The notes under the pieces are model-generated. The model was not told the DNA's origin. It did no database searches and saw only the letters and a program-made list of their open reading frames with translations. From Paracoccaceae bacterium (GTDB lineage: Bacteria; Pseudomonadota; Alphaproteobacteria; Rhodobacterales; Rhodobacteraceae), in contig JAPOSK010000478.1 in the NCBI GenBank assembly GCA_026709725.1, forward strand, positions 1 through 9,310: a DNA stretch of 9,310 nt. Direction: 5' to 3'. Made by a program: the position numbers and the translations under genes. This document shows, one piece after another, positions 1-7,346 of this stretch. Numbering within the stretch: position 1 is the first letter of the stretch; every line of letters begins with the position of its first letter.

Positions 1-618
1 GTCAAGGCGTGGCCGCCCGGCTGCCGGGTGCCCGCCGAACGAGACCTGGCCGAGCAATTCAATGTCGGACGCAACGCAGTGCGCCGCGCCCTTGCGGATC
101 TTGAGGCGTCCGGCGTGATCTTGCGTCACGTCGGACGGGGAACATTCGTCCGCGACCCGCACGCCGACGGCGGTTCATCCGAAAGCACCAATAGCAGATC
201 GATCAATCCTGCCGAGATCATGGAGGTCCGTCTGTTGCTGGAACCCGCCATGGCCGAGTTGATTGTGGCACGCGCGTCCCAAGTCGAGCTTGAAAGTCTC
301 CAGAAATTAGTGGATCGGGGCGGCGCTGCGCGAAACATGGCCGAGTTCGAGCAGTGGGATTCGCGATTTCACAACGCGCTCGTCGAACTGGCCAAGAATG
401 ACTATCTCGCCGGTCTCCTGGGCGAAATCCATGCCATCCGGCAGGAGGCCGCGTGGGGAAAACTCAAGCGGCGCGGTCTCACCAACGACCGTCGTGCAGC
501 TTACCAGATCGAGCATAAAGCCATCGTTGGCGCGCTCCTGGACCGCGACGCCGAAACCGCCCAGAGCGCGATTCGGGCTCACCTTCGCCACGTGCGCCAC
601 AACCTGACCGGCTTCTGA
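1..618 (+). CDS. GntR-family transcriptional regulator, FCD (FadR) subfamily, 5'-truncated
   Basis: DNA-binding repressor or activator of a neighbouring catabolic operon. The frame is open from the first base of the window, and the residues before the GTG at 28 (ending WPPGCRV) fit the PG-x-x-LPSER-LA segment of the GntR winged helix. The true start is therefore upstream, and the GTG at 28 is internal. Counting from 28, residues 1-44 are the rest of the winged helix, with PAERDLAEQF, the recognition-helix region GRNAVRRAL and the wing GRGTFVRDP. Residues about 60-192 are the all-helical FCD ligand domain. Its usual metal-binding set is visible as D111 and H115 (WDSRFH), H163 and H185, so a metal-assisted carboxylate effector is likely. 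It is followed by a palindrome-rich AT island and a same-strand operon, which it probably controls. The subfamily is certain; effector and targets are inferred. Confidence 0.93.
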   Translation, partial: VKAWPPGCRVPAERDLAEQFNVGRNAVRRALADLEASGVILRHVGRGTFVRDPHADGGSSESTNSRSINPAEIMEVRLLLEPAMAELIVARASQVELESLQKLVDRGGAARNMAEFEQWDSRFHNALVELAKNDYLAGLLGEIHAIRQEAAWGKLKRRGLTNDRRAAYQIEHKAIVGALLDRDAETAQSAIRAHLRHVRHNLTGF

Positions 619-675
619 GTGACACTTTGCAGTATGTCGCCAACGTCTGCATTGATTGCCGCGTTCGCCTTGCAT

Positions 676-705
676 TTGACACCGTCGCAGGACTTGATCA
701 AGAAT
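676..705 (+). promoter_or_regulatory. Candidate sigma70-type promoter for the downstream operon
   Basis: TTGACA at 676-681 is a perfect -35 hexamer. AAGAAT at 700-705 matches 4 of 6 positions of the -10 consensus, with an 18-nt spacer. Transcription would begin near 712, inside the first large palindrome, which is a good place for repression. The -10 is weak. TAAAAT at 712-717 matches better but has no -35 at the right distance. Confidence 0.35.
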
Positions 706-758
706 GGTTGATAAAATCAACCAATTTAGTTAATTGGTTTCATAAATTGAAAATTGGT
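693..758. promoter_or_regulatory. Overlapping palindromic operators, probable GntR-regulator binding region
   Basis: This is an AT-rich island in GC-rich DNA. It holds CTTGATCAAG (693-702, perfect). Next is TGGTTGAT-AAA-ATCAACCA (705-723), with perfect 8-bp arms. It is followed by AACCAATT-N5-AATTGGTT (719-739), also with perfect 8-bp arms. The last two overlap, share AACCA, and have centres about 15 bp apart. AATTGGT recurs at 752-758, exactly 20 bp after the copy at 732-738. TGGT/ACCA half-sites are the known signature of FadR-type GntR operators, and the FCD regulator gene ends at 618. The palindromes are seen directly; the binding protein is inferred. The rest of 619-835 shows no convincing gene. 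Confidence 0.6.
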
Positions 759-834
759 CTTGGTGGGCTACAGCAAGGCGGTCAGGCATTGGAGACCTGA
801 CCTCAAGCTGAGTAGCGGAAGCATGGAGCGCTCG

Positions 835-876
835 CATCGGTACGTTTACGACCCGCCCGGAAATCATCGGTACGTT
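835..876 (+). repeat. 12-bp direct repeat at the 5' end of the hydrolase gene
   Basis: CATCGGTACGTT occurs at 835-846 and again at 865-876, exactly 30 bp apart. In the hydrolase frame both copies encode Ile-Gly-Thr-Phe, so ten codons separate them. The first copy lies at the point where the family start codon would be expected. It may be chance, or the trace of a short slippage event. Confidence 0.55.
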
Positions 877-919
877 CGGCGCGGTTGCATCGACACACTG
901 GATCACGTCTCAGGTCGCG

Positions 920-2662
920 ATGCGGACGCTTGAGGCTGGCGGCAACGCCTTCGATGCGGCGACGGCGGGTGCACTGACCATGCAAGTGGTGGGGCCGCAT
1001 TTGAATGGCCCCGCGGGTGACGTCTCAATTCTAATCTATTCGGCAGATGAACGGCGTGTGCGATCGATTTGCGGCCAGGGACCGACGCCCGCAGCCGCGA
1101 CGATCGAAACCTTCGAGGCGCATGGCCTGGATCTCGTCCCGGGAACCGGGCTGATGGCGGCTGTTGTGCCAGGGGCGTTCGACGCGTGGATGCTTCTCCT
1201 GAGGGACTACGGAACCTGCTCTTTGGAAGACGTCATCGCGCCGGCGATCGAGTATGCCCAGGGCGGTTTCCCGGTCTTGTCCAGGATGCGGGCGACGCTC
1301 GACTCCGCGCGACCCATTTTCGAGCGCTACTGGCCGACGTCGGCCGACATCTATCTCCCGGGTGGAAAGGTGCCGGTGGAGGGGGCGCTGTTTGCCAATC
1401 CAAGGCTGGCGGCGACATGGCGGCGACTGGTAGCGGAAACCTCCGGACAGACGAGCAAGGGCCGGGAATCCAGGATTGACGCAGCAAGGAAGGTCTGGTC
1501 TCGCGGATTCATTGCGCAGGCTATCGACTCCTTTTGCCGACATACGCGAGCCATGGACATCAGCGGCCAGGAAAATGGCGCGCTGTTGTGTGGCGAAGAC
1601 CTCGCAAAATGGTCTGCATTCTATGAAGAACCGACGACCTACGATTACAAGGGCCATCGGGTCGCCAAATGCGGTCCTTGGAGTCAGGGCCCCGTTCTTC
1701 TGCAATCACTGGCCATCCTGTCCGGGACCGACGTGGCCTGCGTATCTCCCGAAGGCGCCGATTTCGTGCACCTCCTCGTCGAAGCCATGAAATTGGCTTA
1801 CGCAGATAGAGATACCTATTACGGCGATCCGGATCATGCCGATGTACCACTCGATCAACTGCTTTCGCCATCCTACAACGAGCTTCGGCGCGATTTGATC
1901 GAGCCCATCGCCAGCCACGACTGGCGCCCCGGAGCGACCGGCATGGCGGTGCCAGAGGTTGATTTTGCCGGCGCGACAGCCCGGAAGCGCGAAGGGGGTG
2001 CCCTGGCCGCCTACGGCGGCGGAGAACCCACGTTTGCCTCGATTGAACGTGGAAATTATCTCGCGGCAACGGTTGGTGACACCGCCCATATCGACGTGGT
2101 TGATCGGTTTGGCAACATGGTTTCCGCGACGCCGTCGGGAGGATGGCTTCAATCATCTCCGTGCGTCTCGGAACTCGGGTTTCCGCTGGGTACCCGGGCA
2201 CAGATGATGTGGTTGACTTCCAAAACCTCGCCATCAGCGATGGGGCCAGGGCGGCGACCGCGGACGACACTGTCGCCAACGATCGTATTGCGTGACGACG
2301 GCGAGGCGTATCTGGCCTGCGGCACGCCGGGAGGCGATCAACAGGACCAGTGGCAGCTCGCTTTTTTGCTGCGTTGCCTCGATTACAATATGGGTATGCA
2401 GGAGGCCATTGAGGCGCCGGCCTTCCATTCGGAACACTGGCCGAGTTCGTTCTACCCCCGGCAGGCATCGCCCGGCGCGCTTACCGTCGAAGGGCGTTTC
2501 GCACCCGAAACGATTCGCGACCTTGAAGCCCGAGGTCACAAGGTGACGGTTGGTGGCGATTGGTCGGAAGGAAGGCTGTCGGCCGTCGCCCGTGGCGTGG
2601 ACAAGACCGTTCGAGCCGCCGCGAGCCCGCGAGGAATGGATGGCTATGCCGTCGGCCGATAG
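920..2662 (+). CDS. Gamma-glutamyltransferase-family Ntn-hydrolase (COG0405 type), start uncertain
   Basis: Autoprocessing N-terminal-nucleophile hydrolase/transferase that cleaves gamma-glutamyl or similar amide bonds. Numbered from the ATG at 920: residues 6-17 are the family motif EAGGNAFDAATA, and HLNGPAGD is at 27-34. The predicted nucleophile is T388 in GDTAHIDVVD, where the chain would split into large and small subunits. GNMVSAT (398-404), PGRRPRTTLSPTIV (443-456) and GTPGGDQQDQW (468-478) follow as in the family. The sequence after T388 resembles acylase-like members more than E. coli Ggt, and the lid-loop motif of E. coli Ggt is not recognisable. No signal peptide is seen, so it should act in the cytoplasm. 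ATG 920 is the first standard start in frame, but conserved sequence (TTRPEI..GTFGAVASTHW) runs upstream to about 836, so this model is probably too short. Its end overlaps the transporter gene. Substrate unknown. Confidence 0.85.
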   Translation: MRTLEAGGNAFDAATAGALTMQVVGPHLNGPAGDVSILIYSADERRVRSICGQGPTPAAATIETFEAHGLDLVPGTGLMAAVVPGAFDAWMLLLRDYGTCSLEDVIAPAIEYAQGGFPVLSRMRATLDSARPIFERYWPTSADIYLPGGKVPVEGALFANPRLAATWRRLVAETSGQTSKGRESRIDAARKVWSRGFIAQAIDSFCRHTRAMDISGQENGALLCGEDLAKWSAFYEEPTTYDYKGHRVAKCGPWSQGPVLLQSLAILSGTDVACVSPEGADFVHLLVEAMKLAYADRDTYYGDPDHADVPLDQLLSPSYNELRRDLIEPIASHDWRPGATGMAVPEVDFAGATARKREGGALAAYGGGEPTFASIERGNYLAATVGDTAHIDVVDRFGNMVSATPSGGWLQSSPCVSELGFPLGTRAQMMWLTSKTSPSAMGPGRRPRTTLSPTIVLRDDGEAYLACGTPGGDQQDQWQLAFLLRCLDYNMGMQEAIEAPAFHSEHWPSSFYPRQASPGALTVEGRFAPETIRDLEARGHKVTVGGDWSEGRLSAVARGVDKTVRAAASPRGMDGYAVGR

Positions 2663-4613
2663 GAACGAGCGCAGTCCCCCGCCGCCGCAAGGCGCTGATC
2701 TGACGGGCGACATGACCGATACCTGGAACCACGATGCCGTGGCCGACAGCCCGGATCGTTCTCTGTCAGAAGTGTCGCCAGATCTGCTAGCCAAATTCCT
2801 GCAGGTGCTTGCCTCCATTATTACGGCGCTGGTGACTATTGCCCTGTTGGCACTGATCGGCATCGTGTTTGCGAACGTGATCGGCCGCTACATCTTCAAC
2901 AGTTCTCTGACTTGGGCTGCAGAAGCAGCGCAATGGTTGTTCGTCGCCATCATCTTCCTGGCCGTGCCACTCGCCCACAAGGCGCGGACGCACCTCTCCA
3001 TCACGTTCCTGGTTGATCGGCTGCCGCCGGCAGGTAGAGCGGCAACCCAACTGATCGGCGACATCGTCGTTGCCTATACGACGATCCTGCTCTTCTTCGG
3101 CGGTCAGGAACTGATGGAGACCATCGGCGGCACCAATCACGTACTTGGTCTGCCGGTATGGGTCAAGTTCTTCGTCATTCCGGTGTCGTGCGTCTGCGCC
3201 CTGCTCTTCATGGGCCTGGGCGAGCGCCGCCAGGGGGCTGCACGATGGAAGGGCATTCTGGCTATAGCGGCAGCCGCCGTATATGTTCTGGTCAATCGCC
3301 ACAGTCTGATTTCGATACAGGGCGCGGACCCGGCGCTGATCATGGGGGCGGCATTCATCGTCGGAATGGCGCTAGGCATTCCGGTGACTTTCGCAATGCT
3401 GTTCGGGGTATTTCTGGCCAACCAGGCCAGCGGGGTCCTGCCCGATCCGGCAATCGTCCAGAACATGGTCAACGGTGCCGGCAAGTTCCTGCTGCTGGCC
3501 ATTCCCCTTTTCATCACTGCCGGCGCGCTGATGAACGCTGGCGGCCTGTCTCGCCGACTGACGGATTTTGCGTTTACTCTGGTCGGGCATTTCCGCGGCG
3601 GTTTCGCCCAAGTCAATGTCGTCTCGAGCATGTTGTACGGCGGCATTTCTGGATCAAGCTATTCGGATGCGGCGTTGGGCTCGAAGGTGCTTGTACCGCA
3701 AATGGTGCGCCACGGCTACAGCCCCCAGCTGTCCTGCGCCGTGACGGCGGCGGCGGCGGTCATGCCCAACATTATTCCACCTTCCATCGCGTTGCTGATC
3801 CTTGCCGCAGTGGCCAATCTGTCTGTGGGTTCTCTCTGGTTGGCCGGGGTGGTGCCTGGACTGTTGATCGCCGGTGGGCTGATGACCGTGGTCTACATCG
3901 TTGCCCGCGTCCAAGGCCTGGGCCAAGCCACCACCCGGGCGGATAGGCGGGCGCGCGGCGGCGCCTTCGTCCATGCCTTTCCGGTTCTGTTTCTTGCCGT
4001 CGTCATCCTGGGCAGCATTCGTTTCGGCGTCGTGACACCTACCGAGGCCGGCGTTCTGGCGGTTATCTACGCTTGGGTAGTGGGCATGATCGGCTACCGA
4101 GCGTACGGCCCGCGCGATCTCTGGCAGACCCTCCGTACATCCGCCATCGAAGCTGCGATGATCGGTCTATTGATCGGCGTCGCAGCCCCTTTCGCCTTCG
4201 TGCTGGTGAGCCAGCAGGTGCCCCAGTCAATTGCCGAATTCGTGACGGGCCTTTCGACGGACCCTTTGGTCATACTCTTGATCGCCAACCTTGTACTGCT
4301 GCTGTTCGGCATGTTCTTGGATATTGGCGCATCAATCCTGATTCTGACACCATTGCTGCTGCCGATGGCTACCAGCCTTGGCATTGACCCGATTCATTTC
4401 GGGCTCGTCATCGTCATCAACCTGATGCTGGGCGGATTGACCCCGCCGGTGGGGATGCTGGTCTTCGTGACTGCTACCATCTCCCAAACGCCTGCCCATC
4501 TCATCTTCAAGTCCATGTTGCCGTTCTTTGCGGCGCTGGTCGCCGTCTTGGTGATCGTTACCTATGTCCCTGCAGTAACGCTGGGATTGGGTTCGCTCAT
4601 CGGAGGCAATTGA
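2640..4613 (+). CDS. TRAP transporter fused membrane subunit, DctQ-DctM
   Basis: Inner-membrane part of a tripartite ATP-independent periplasmic transporter, which uses an ion gradient to import small carboxylates captured by a binding protein. Residues about 50-195 are the small DctQ domain with four hydrophobic segments and the typical NVIGRYIFN..LTWAAEAAQW stretch. A linking hydrophobic segment lies near 204-219. Residues about 231-657 are the multi-spanning DctM domain, with SGSSYSDAALGS (337-348), PTEAGVLAVIYA (467-478) and GGLTPPVGM (598-606). Natural DctQM fusions are common; 657 aa fits one. ATG 2640 is chosen because GAGG at 2631-2634 precedes it by 5 nt. ATG 2646 and 2712 are alternatives. 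The frame is open from 2550, but that part reads as the hydrolase shifted. The 23-nt overlap with the hydrolase suggests translational coupling. Confidence 0.93.
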   Translation: MAMPSADRNERSPPPPQGADLTGDMTDTWNHDAVADSPDRSLSEVSPDLLAKFLQVLASIITALVTIALLALIGIVFANVIGRYIFNSSLTWAAEAAQWLFVAIIFLAVPLAHKARTHLSITFLVDRLPPAGRAATQLIGDIVVAYTTILLFFGGQELMETIGGTNHVLGLPVWVKFFVIPVSCVCALLFMGLGERRQGAARWKGILAIAAAAVYVLVNRHSLISIQGADPALIMGAAFIVGMALGIPVTFAMLFGVFLANQASGVLPDPAIVQNMVNGAGKFLLLAIPLFITAGALMNAGGLSRRLTDFAFTLVGHFRGGFAQVNVVSSMLYGGISGSSYSDAALGSKVLVPQMVRHGYSPQLSCAVTAAAAVMPNIIPPSIALLILAAVANLSVGSLWLAGVVPGLLIAGGLMTVVYIVARVQGLGQATTRADRRARGGAFVHAFPVLFLAVVILGSIRFGVVTPTEAGVLAVIYAWVVGMIGYRAYGPRDLWQTLRTSAIEAAMIGLLIGVAAPFAFVLVSQQVPQSIAEFVTGLSTDPLVILLIANLVLLLFGMFLDIGASILILTPLLLPMATSLGIDPIHFGLVIVINLMLGGLTPPVGMLVFVTATISQTPAHLIFKSMLPFFAALVAVLVIVTYVPAVTLGLGSLIGGN

Positions 4614-4659
4614 CGTTGTCGCCGGTGATTTGGAGGCTTTTCAACGGAGGAGTAGCACA

Positions 4660-5661
4660 ATGCTGAAATCGACAAGAAAGACGGTTGCAACGGGCGTGGC
4701 CATTGCTGCCTTGGGGCTGGGGGCAACGCTCGGATCGGCAACCGCAGTGTTTGCGGCCAGCAAGCCGATGACCATTTCGGTCATCTACGGGCCAGAGAAA
4801 CCGCAGGCCAAGGTCTGGCTGCGCTTCAAGCAGCTCGTCGACCAGCGCCTGCCCGGTCAGTTCAATATCAAGGTCGTGACCAACGGCGCACTAGGCGGCG
4901 AGAAGGAAACAACGGAGGGCATCCGGCTAGGCTCCATCCACGGTGCCTTGTCAACCCTGGCCAACCTGACGTCCTGGGTGCCGGAAGGCGCCGTGTTTGA
5001 CATGCCGTTCCTGTTCCGCAATGCGGATCACATCAAAGCAGTGATGAACGGCCCTATCGGCACCGACTTCAAGAAGAAGTATGAGGCCAAGGGCTTCAAG
5101 GTACTGGGCTACATCATCTATGGTGCCCGGCACGTCATCAGCAAGTCGCCAATCCTGGTCCCGGCGGACGTCAAGGGCAAGAAGATGCGCGTACTGCAAA
5201 GCCAGCTGCACATCAACCTTTGGAAGTCCTTGGGCGCAAACCCGACCCCAGTGCCGATCACCGAAGCTTATAATGCGCTGAAAACCGGCGTCGTCGACTA
5301 CATGGACATGACAAAGTCGGGTTATCAGGCGCTGAAGTTGCACGAAGTCGTGCCGCAGTTCTCTGAGACCGGCCACATCTGGGCCTTGGGTGCGATGTAC
5401 GTGAGCAAGCGTTTCTGGGATGACCTGACGAAGCAGCAGCAGGCAGTTTTCCAACAGACCGCCGACCAGGTCACTCCCTTCTTTAACGAAATGGCTGCTT
5501 ACGAACAGGGATTGGCCCTGGATGCTGCCGTCAAAAAGGGTGCCAAGGTTCATCGCCCTGACAAGGCGGCATGGCAAAAGGCAATGGCGGGCTTCTGGAA
5601 GTCCTATGCCAGCAAGGTCGGCGGCATGGCCAAGATAAAGGCCGTGGTCGACACCAAATAG
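4660..5661 (+). CDS. dctP: TRAP transporter periplasmic substrate-binding protein (DctP family)
   Basis: Periplasmic receptor that hands substrate to the DctQM protein encoded just upstream. The protein is 333 aa, normal for the family. Residues 1-32 form a signal peptide: basic KSTRK, a hydrophobic core, then VFA before a likely cleavage site after A32. The mature part has family landmarks: NGALGGEKE (75-83), GARHVIS (156-161), the segment PADVKGKKMRV (168-178) and ITEAYNALKTGVVD (200-213). R177 in KMRV is at the position of the conserved arginine that salt-bridges the substrate carboxylate in DctP/SiaP proteins, so a carboxylate ligand is expected. ATG 4660 is chosen over the upstream TTG at 4630 because GGAGG (4646-4650) lies 9 nt before it and the signal peptide starts there. 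The exact ligand cannot be read from sequence. Confidence 0.95.
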   Translation: MLKSTRKTVATGVAIAALGLGATLGSATAVFAASKPMTISVIYGPEKPQAKVWLRFKQLVDQRLPGQFNIKVVTNGALGGEKETTEGIRLGSIHGALSTLANLTSWVPEGAVFDMPFLFRNADHIKAVMNGPIGTDFKKKYEAKGFKVLGYIIYGARHVISKSPILVPADVKGKKMRVLQSQLHINLWKSLGANPTPVPITEAYNALKTGVVDYMDMTKSGYQALKLHEVVPQFSETGHIWALGAMYVSKRFWDDLTKQQQAVFQQTADQVTPFFNEMAAYEQGLALDAAVKKGAKVHRPDKAAWQKAMAGFWKSYASKVGGMAKIKAVVDTK

Positions 5662-5705
5662 GCCTTTCGGCCGTCGAGACAGGCAATGGTGCGAACCATC
5701 GCCTG

Positions 5706-5719
5706 CCTCGGCGCCGAGG
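5706..5719. repeat. 14-bp perfect palindrome after dctP
   Basis: CCTCGGCGCCGAGG lies in the 85-nt gap between dctP and the small downstream gene. A short GGCC-TTTC-GGCC hairpin (5661-5672) also sits at the dctP stop. Neither is followed by a T-run, so these are not standard intrinsic terminators. They may affect mRNA processing or be incidental in GC-rich DNA. Confidence 0.3.
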
Positions 5720-5746
5720 TGCCATACGTGCAATAGCTTACGGCCC

Positions 5747-5986
5747 ATGCCCCAAGAAGAGACAACTGCCGAAGATGACGGCCCGGTCCGTGTCGGATCG
5801 ATGCGGGACGAGATCATCCGCATTGTCGTTGACGCATTGAACGAGCAGGGCTTCCCCGGCCTCACTCTCCATACCGTTCGGTGTGATTCGACGCATCGCG
5901 AGGCCTTCATCGATATGCTGCGCGATTGCCGGCCGTTGCCGGTGGTCATGAACTTGATACGGGATGCCGAGACGGGCCGGCTTTGA
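5747..5986 (+). CDS. Small hypothetical protein (79 aa)
   Basis: Not recognised. It starts 85 nt after dctP and ends 45 nt before the alcohol dehydrogenase, in the same direction, so it is probably co-transcribed. The first 18 residues are acidic and probably disordered. From M19 the protein looks folded: a helix (MRDEIIRIVVDALNEQG), a short strand-like LTLHTV, then HREAFIDMLRDC and PLPVVMNLIRDAE helices. There are two cysteines (C46, C61), no signal peptide and no membrane segment. Neither ATG 5747 nor ATG 5801 (M19) has a good ribosome binding site; 5801 would give a compact 61-aa protein. The amphipathic pattern and full occupation of the gap support a real gene. It could be an accessory factor for a neighbouring enzyme, but that is a guess from position only. 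Confidence 0.55.
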   Translation: MPQEETTAEDDGPVRVGSMRDEIIRIVVDALNEQGFPGLTLHTVRCDSTHREAFIDMLRDCRPLPVVMNLIRDAETGRL

Positions 5987-5991
5987 GGATC

Positions 5992-6014
5992 GCCGGCCGC
6001 TCCTGAGCTCCGGC
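5992..6014 (+). other. GC-rich intercistronic stem-loop
   Basis: GCCGG (5992-5996) pairs with CCGGC (6010-6014), enclosing a second stem GCT/AGC with a CCTG loop. It lies in the 45-nt gap before the alcohol dehydrogenase. No T-run follows, so it would at most weaken read-through or protect mRNA ends. Confidence 0.3.
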
Positions 6015-6031
6015 AAGAACGAGAAAATTCT

Positions 6032-7198
6032 ATGGCTAATGTAACGCCCTTTACGTTTTTCCATTCAACGCATCGTGTCCGCTACGCTCCCGGCGCGCTG
6101 AATGAGCTGGGGAGCTTGGCCGAAGAGTTCGGCTGTCGCCAAGCTGTGGTAATTGCCGACGAATTCTTCATCGGTAGCGAGGTTGAAGCGCGTTTGGGCG
6201 ATGTCCTTGGCAGCATGGATCCGGTCTTCCACGGCGTGCCGCAACACGAACCGGATACCGATACGATCGAAGCGGCGCGTGCATTCCTGACAGAGTCACA
6301 ACCCGACTTGATCATTGCCCTCGGTGGTGGATCGGCAATGGATGCCGCCAAGGTCGCGCGCATGTGCGCGAGCAATCCAGGTCCCATTGAAAACATCGTC
6401 GGCCCCGTCGGAGTCAAGATGATGCCCCATGACTCCCTGTTCGTGTGCGTGCCGACGACCGCGGGCACCGGCAGTGAGGTCTCTGAATCCGCAATCATCT
6501 CCAAGACGGGCTCCGACTACAAAATGATCTTCCGGTCGTCGGAAATGACTGCACGGGTGGCTATCCTCGACCCGCAATTGTCCGTGACTGCGCCTCCCGG
6601 CGTAACGGCGTCGAGTGGTTATGACGCAGTGACCCACGCGGTCGAGGCTTTCACCTCGAAAGCGTCCGGGCCGGTGACTGACCCGATCGCCGTTAGCGCC
6701 ATGGAGAGGCTTGCCCGTTGGTTGCCGGTCGCCTACGCGGAGCCCGGCAACCTTGAGGCGCGCGGCGAATGCCTGATTGGCAGCATGCAGGCAGCGATCG
6801 CCTTCAACAGCGCCCATTTAGGCCTCGCCCATGCCATCGCCGGCGCACTAGGCGCATTGCACCATGTTCCGCATGGGCTGGCGAACGCACTCGGCCTGCC
6901 TTGGACGATGGCCTTCAATCATCCACAGCTCGGCGAAAAAGGCGACTTGATTGCCGGACTGTACGGCGGCGGCACAGCCGCCGAAGGGCTGTCCAGGCTA
7001 CGGCACACGGTCGGGCTTGATATCAGTCTGGACGACTATGTGACGGGCGAGGCAGCCTTGGACGACGTCGCCAAGGGTGCCTCCAGGAGTGGTCAGGTGC
7101 GGGTTAATCCGCGCGAGTCGAGTGTGCAGGAAATTCGTACGATCTTGGAGGCCATGCGGCAACCTACCGACGGAGGTCAGCCAGACCTGAATCTATGA
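6032..7198 (+). CDS. Iron-containing (group III) alcohol dehydrogenase
   Basis: NAD(P)-dependent, metal-dependent oxidoreductase interconverting an alcohol and its aldehyde or ketone in the cytoplasm. The 388-aa length is typical. The N-terminal half is the nucleotide-binding domain, with GGGSAMDAAK (98-107) and PTTAGTGSEVS (141-151). The C-terminal half is helical and carries the metal site. By motif comparison the ligands are D198 and H202 (GYDAVTHAVEAF), H267 (GLAHAIAG) and H281 (HHVPHGLAN), the four seen in FucO-type enzymes, so it should be active. The ATG at 6032 begins a normal family N-terminus (a strand leading to RVRYAPGAL), although only a weak GAG (6021-6023) precedes it. Downstream, after 148 nt, lies a di-iron protein. 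The substrate is not readable; close subfamilies act on diols, hydroxy acids or lactaldehyde. Confidence 0.94.
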   Translation: MANVTPFTFFHSTHRVRYAPGALNELGSLAEEFGCRQAVVIADEFFIGSEVEARLGDVLGSMDPVFHGVPQHEPDTDTIEAARAFLTESQPDLIIALGGGSAMDAAKVARMCASNPGPIENIVGPVGVKMMPHDSLFVCVPTTAGTGSEVSESAIISKTGSDYKMIFRSSEMTARVAILDPQLSVTAPPGVTASSGYDAVTHAVEAFTSKASGPVTDPIAVSAMERLARWLPVAYAEPGNLEARGECLIGSMQAAIAFNSAHLGLAHAIAGALGALHHVPHGLANALGLPWTMAFNHPQLGEKGDLIAGLYGGGTAAEGLSRLRHTVGLDISLDDYVTGEAALDDVAKGASRSGQVRVNPRESSVQEIRTILEAMRQPTDGGQPDLNL

Positions 7199-7346
7199 AA
7201 GGATGCCTGATCGTCATGGACAACGAACGAATGACTTGGGTGGCAAGCTGATCCTCGTCGTCCAACCTGCAAGACTATCGCCACAATCCCTTGGCAGCGG
7301 AGCCCCGGCGACTGATAGATCAACTGCCGACAGAAAGGAGACGGTT
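7199..7346 (+). promoter_or_regulatory. 148-nt spacer with strong ribosome binding site for the di-iron gene
   Basis: The only clear signal is AGGAG at 7336-7340, six nt before the ATG at 7347. The next gene's frame is open back to an ATG at 7203, but the 48 extra residues are low-complexity and resemble no domain I know, and that ATG has no spaced ribosome binding site. I see no clear promoter or terminator here. Confidence 0.6.

Noticed and set aside
1560..2468. 302-aa open frame on the minus strand inside the hydrolase
   Set aside because: Arg/Pro-rich composition typical of an antisense shadow in GC-rich DNA; the + strand carries clear family motifs throughout.
2550..2639. Longer TRAP membrane protein starting at 2550
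   Set aside because: The extra segment lies wholly inside the hydrolase gene and reads as its shifted frame; the GAGG at 2631 supports 2640.
5661..5672. GGCC-TTTC-GGCC as a transcription terminator after dctP
   Set aside because: The stem is only 4 bp and no T-run follows; genes continue in the same direction after it.
4951..5949. 332-aa open frame on the minus strand across dctP
   Set aside because: Antisense to a well-supported binding protein, with no recognisable domain and no ribosome binding site.
7203..7346. N-terminal extension of the di-iron protein from ATG 7203
   Set aside because: The 48 extra residues are low-complexity, there is no spaced ribosome binding site, and a strong AGGAG precedes ATG 7347.
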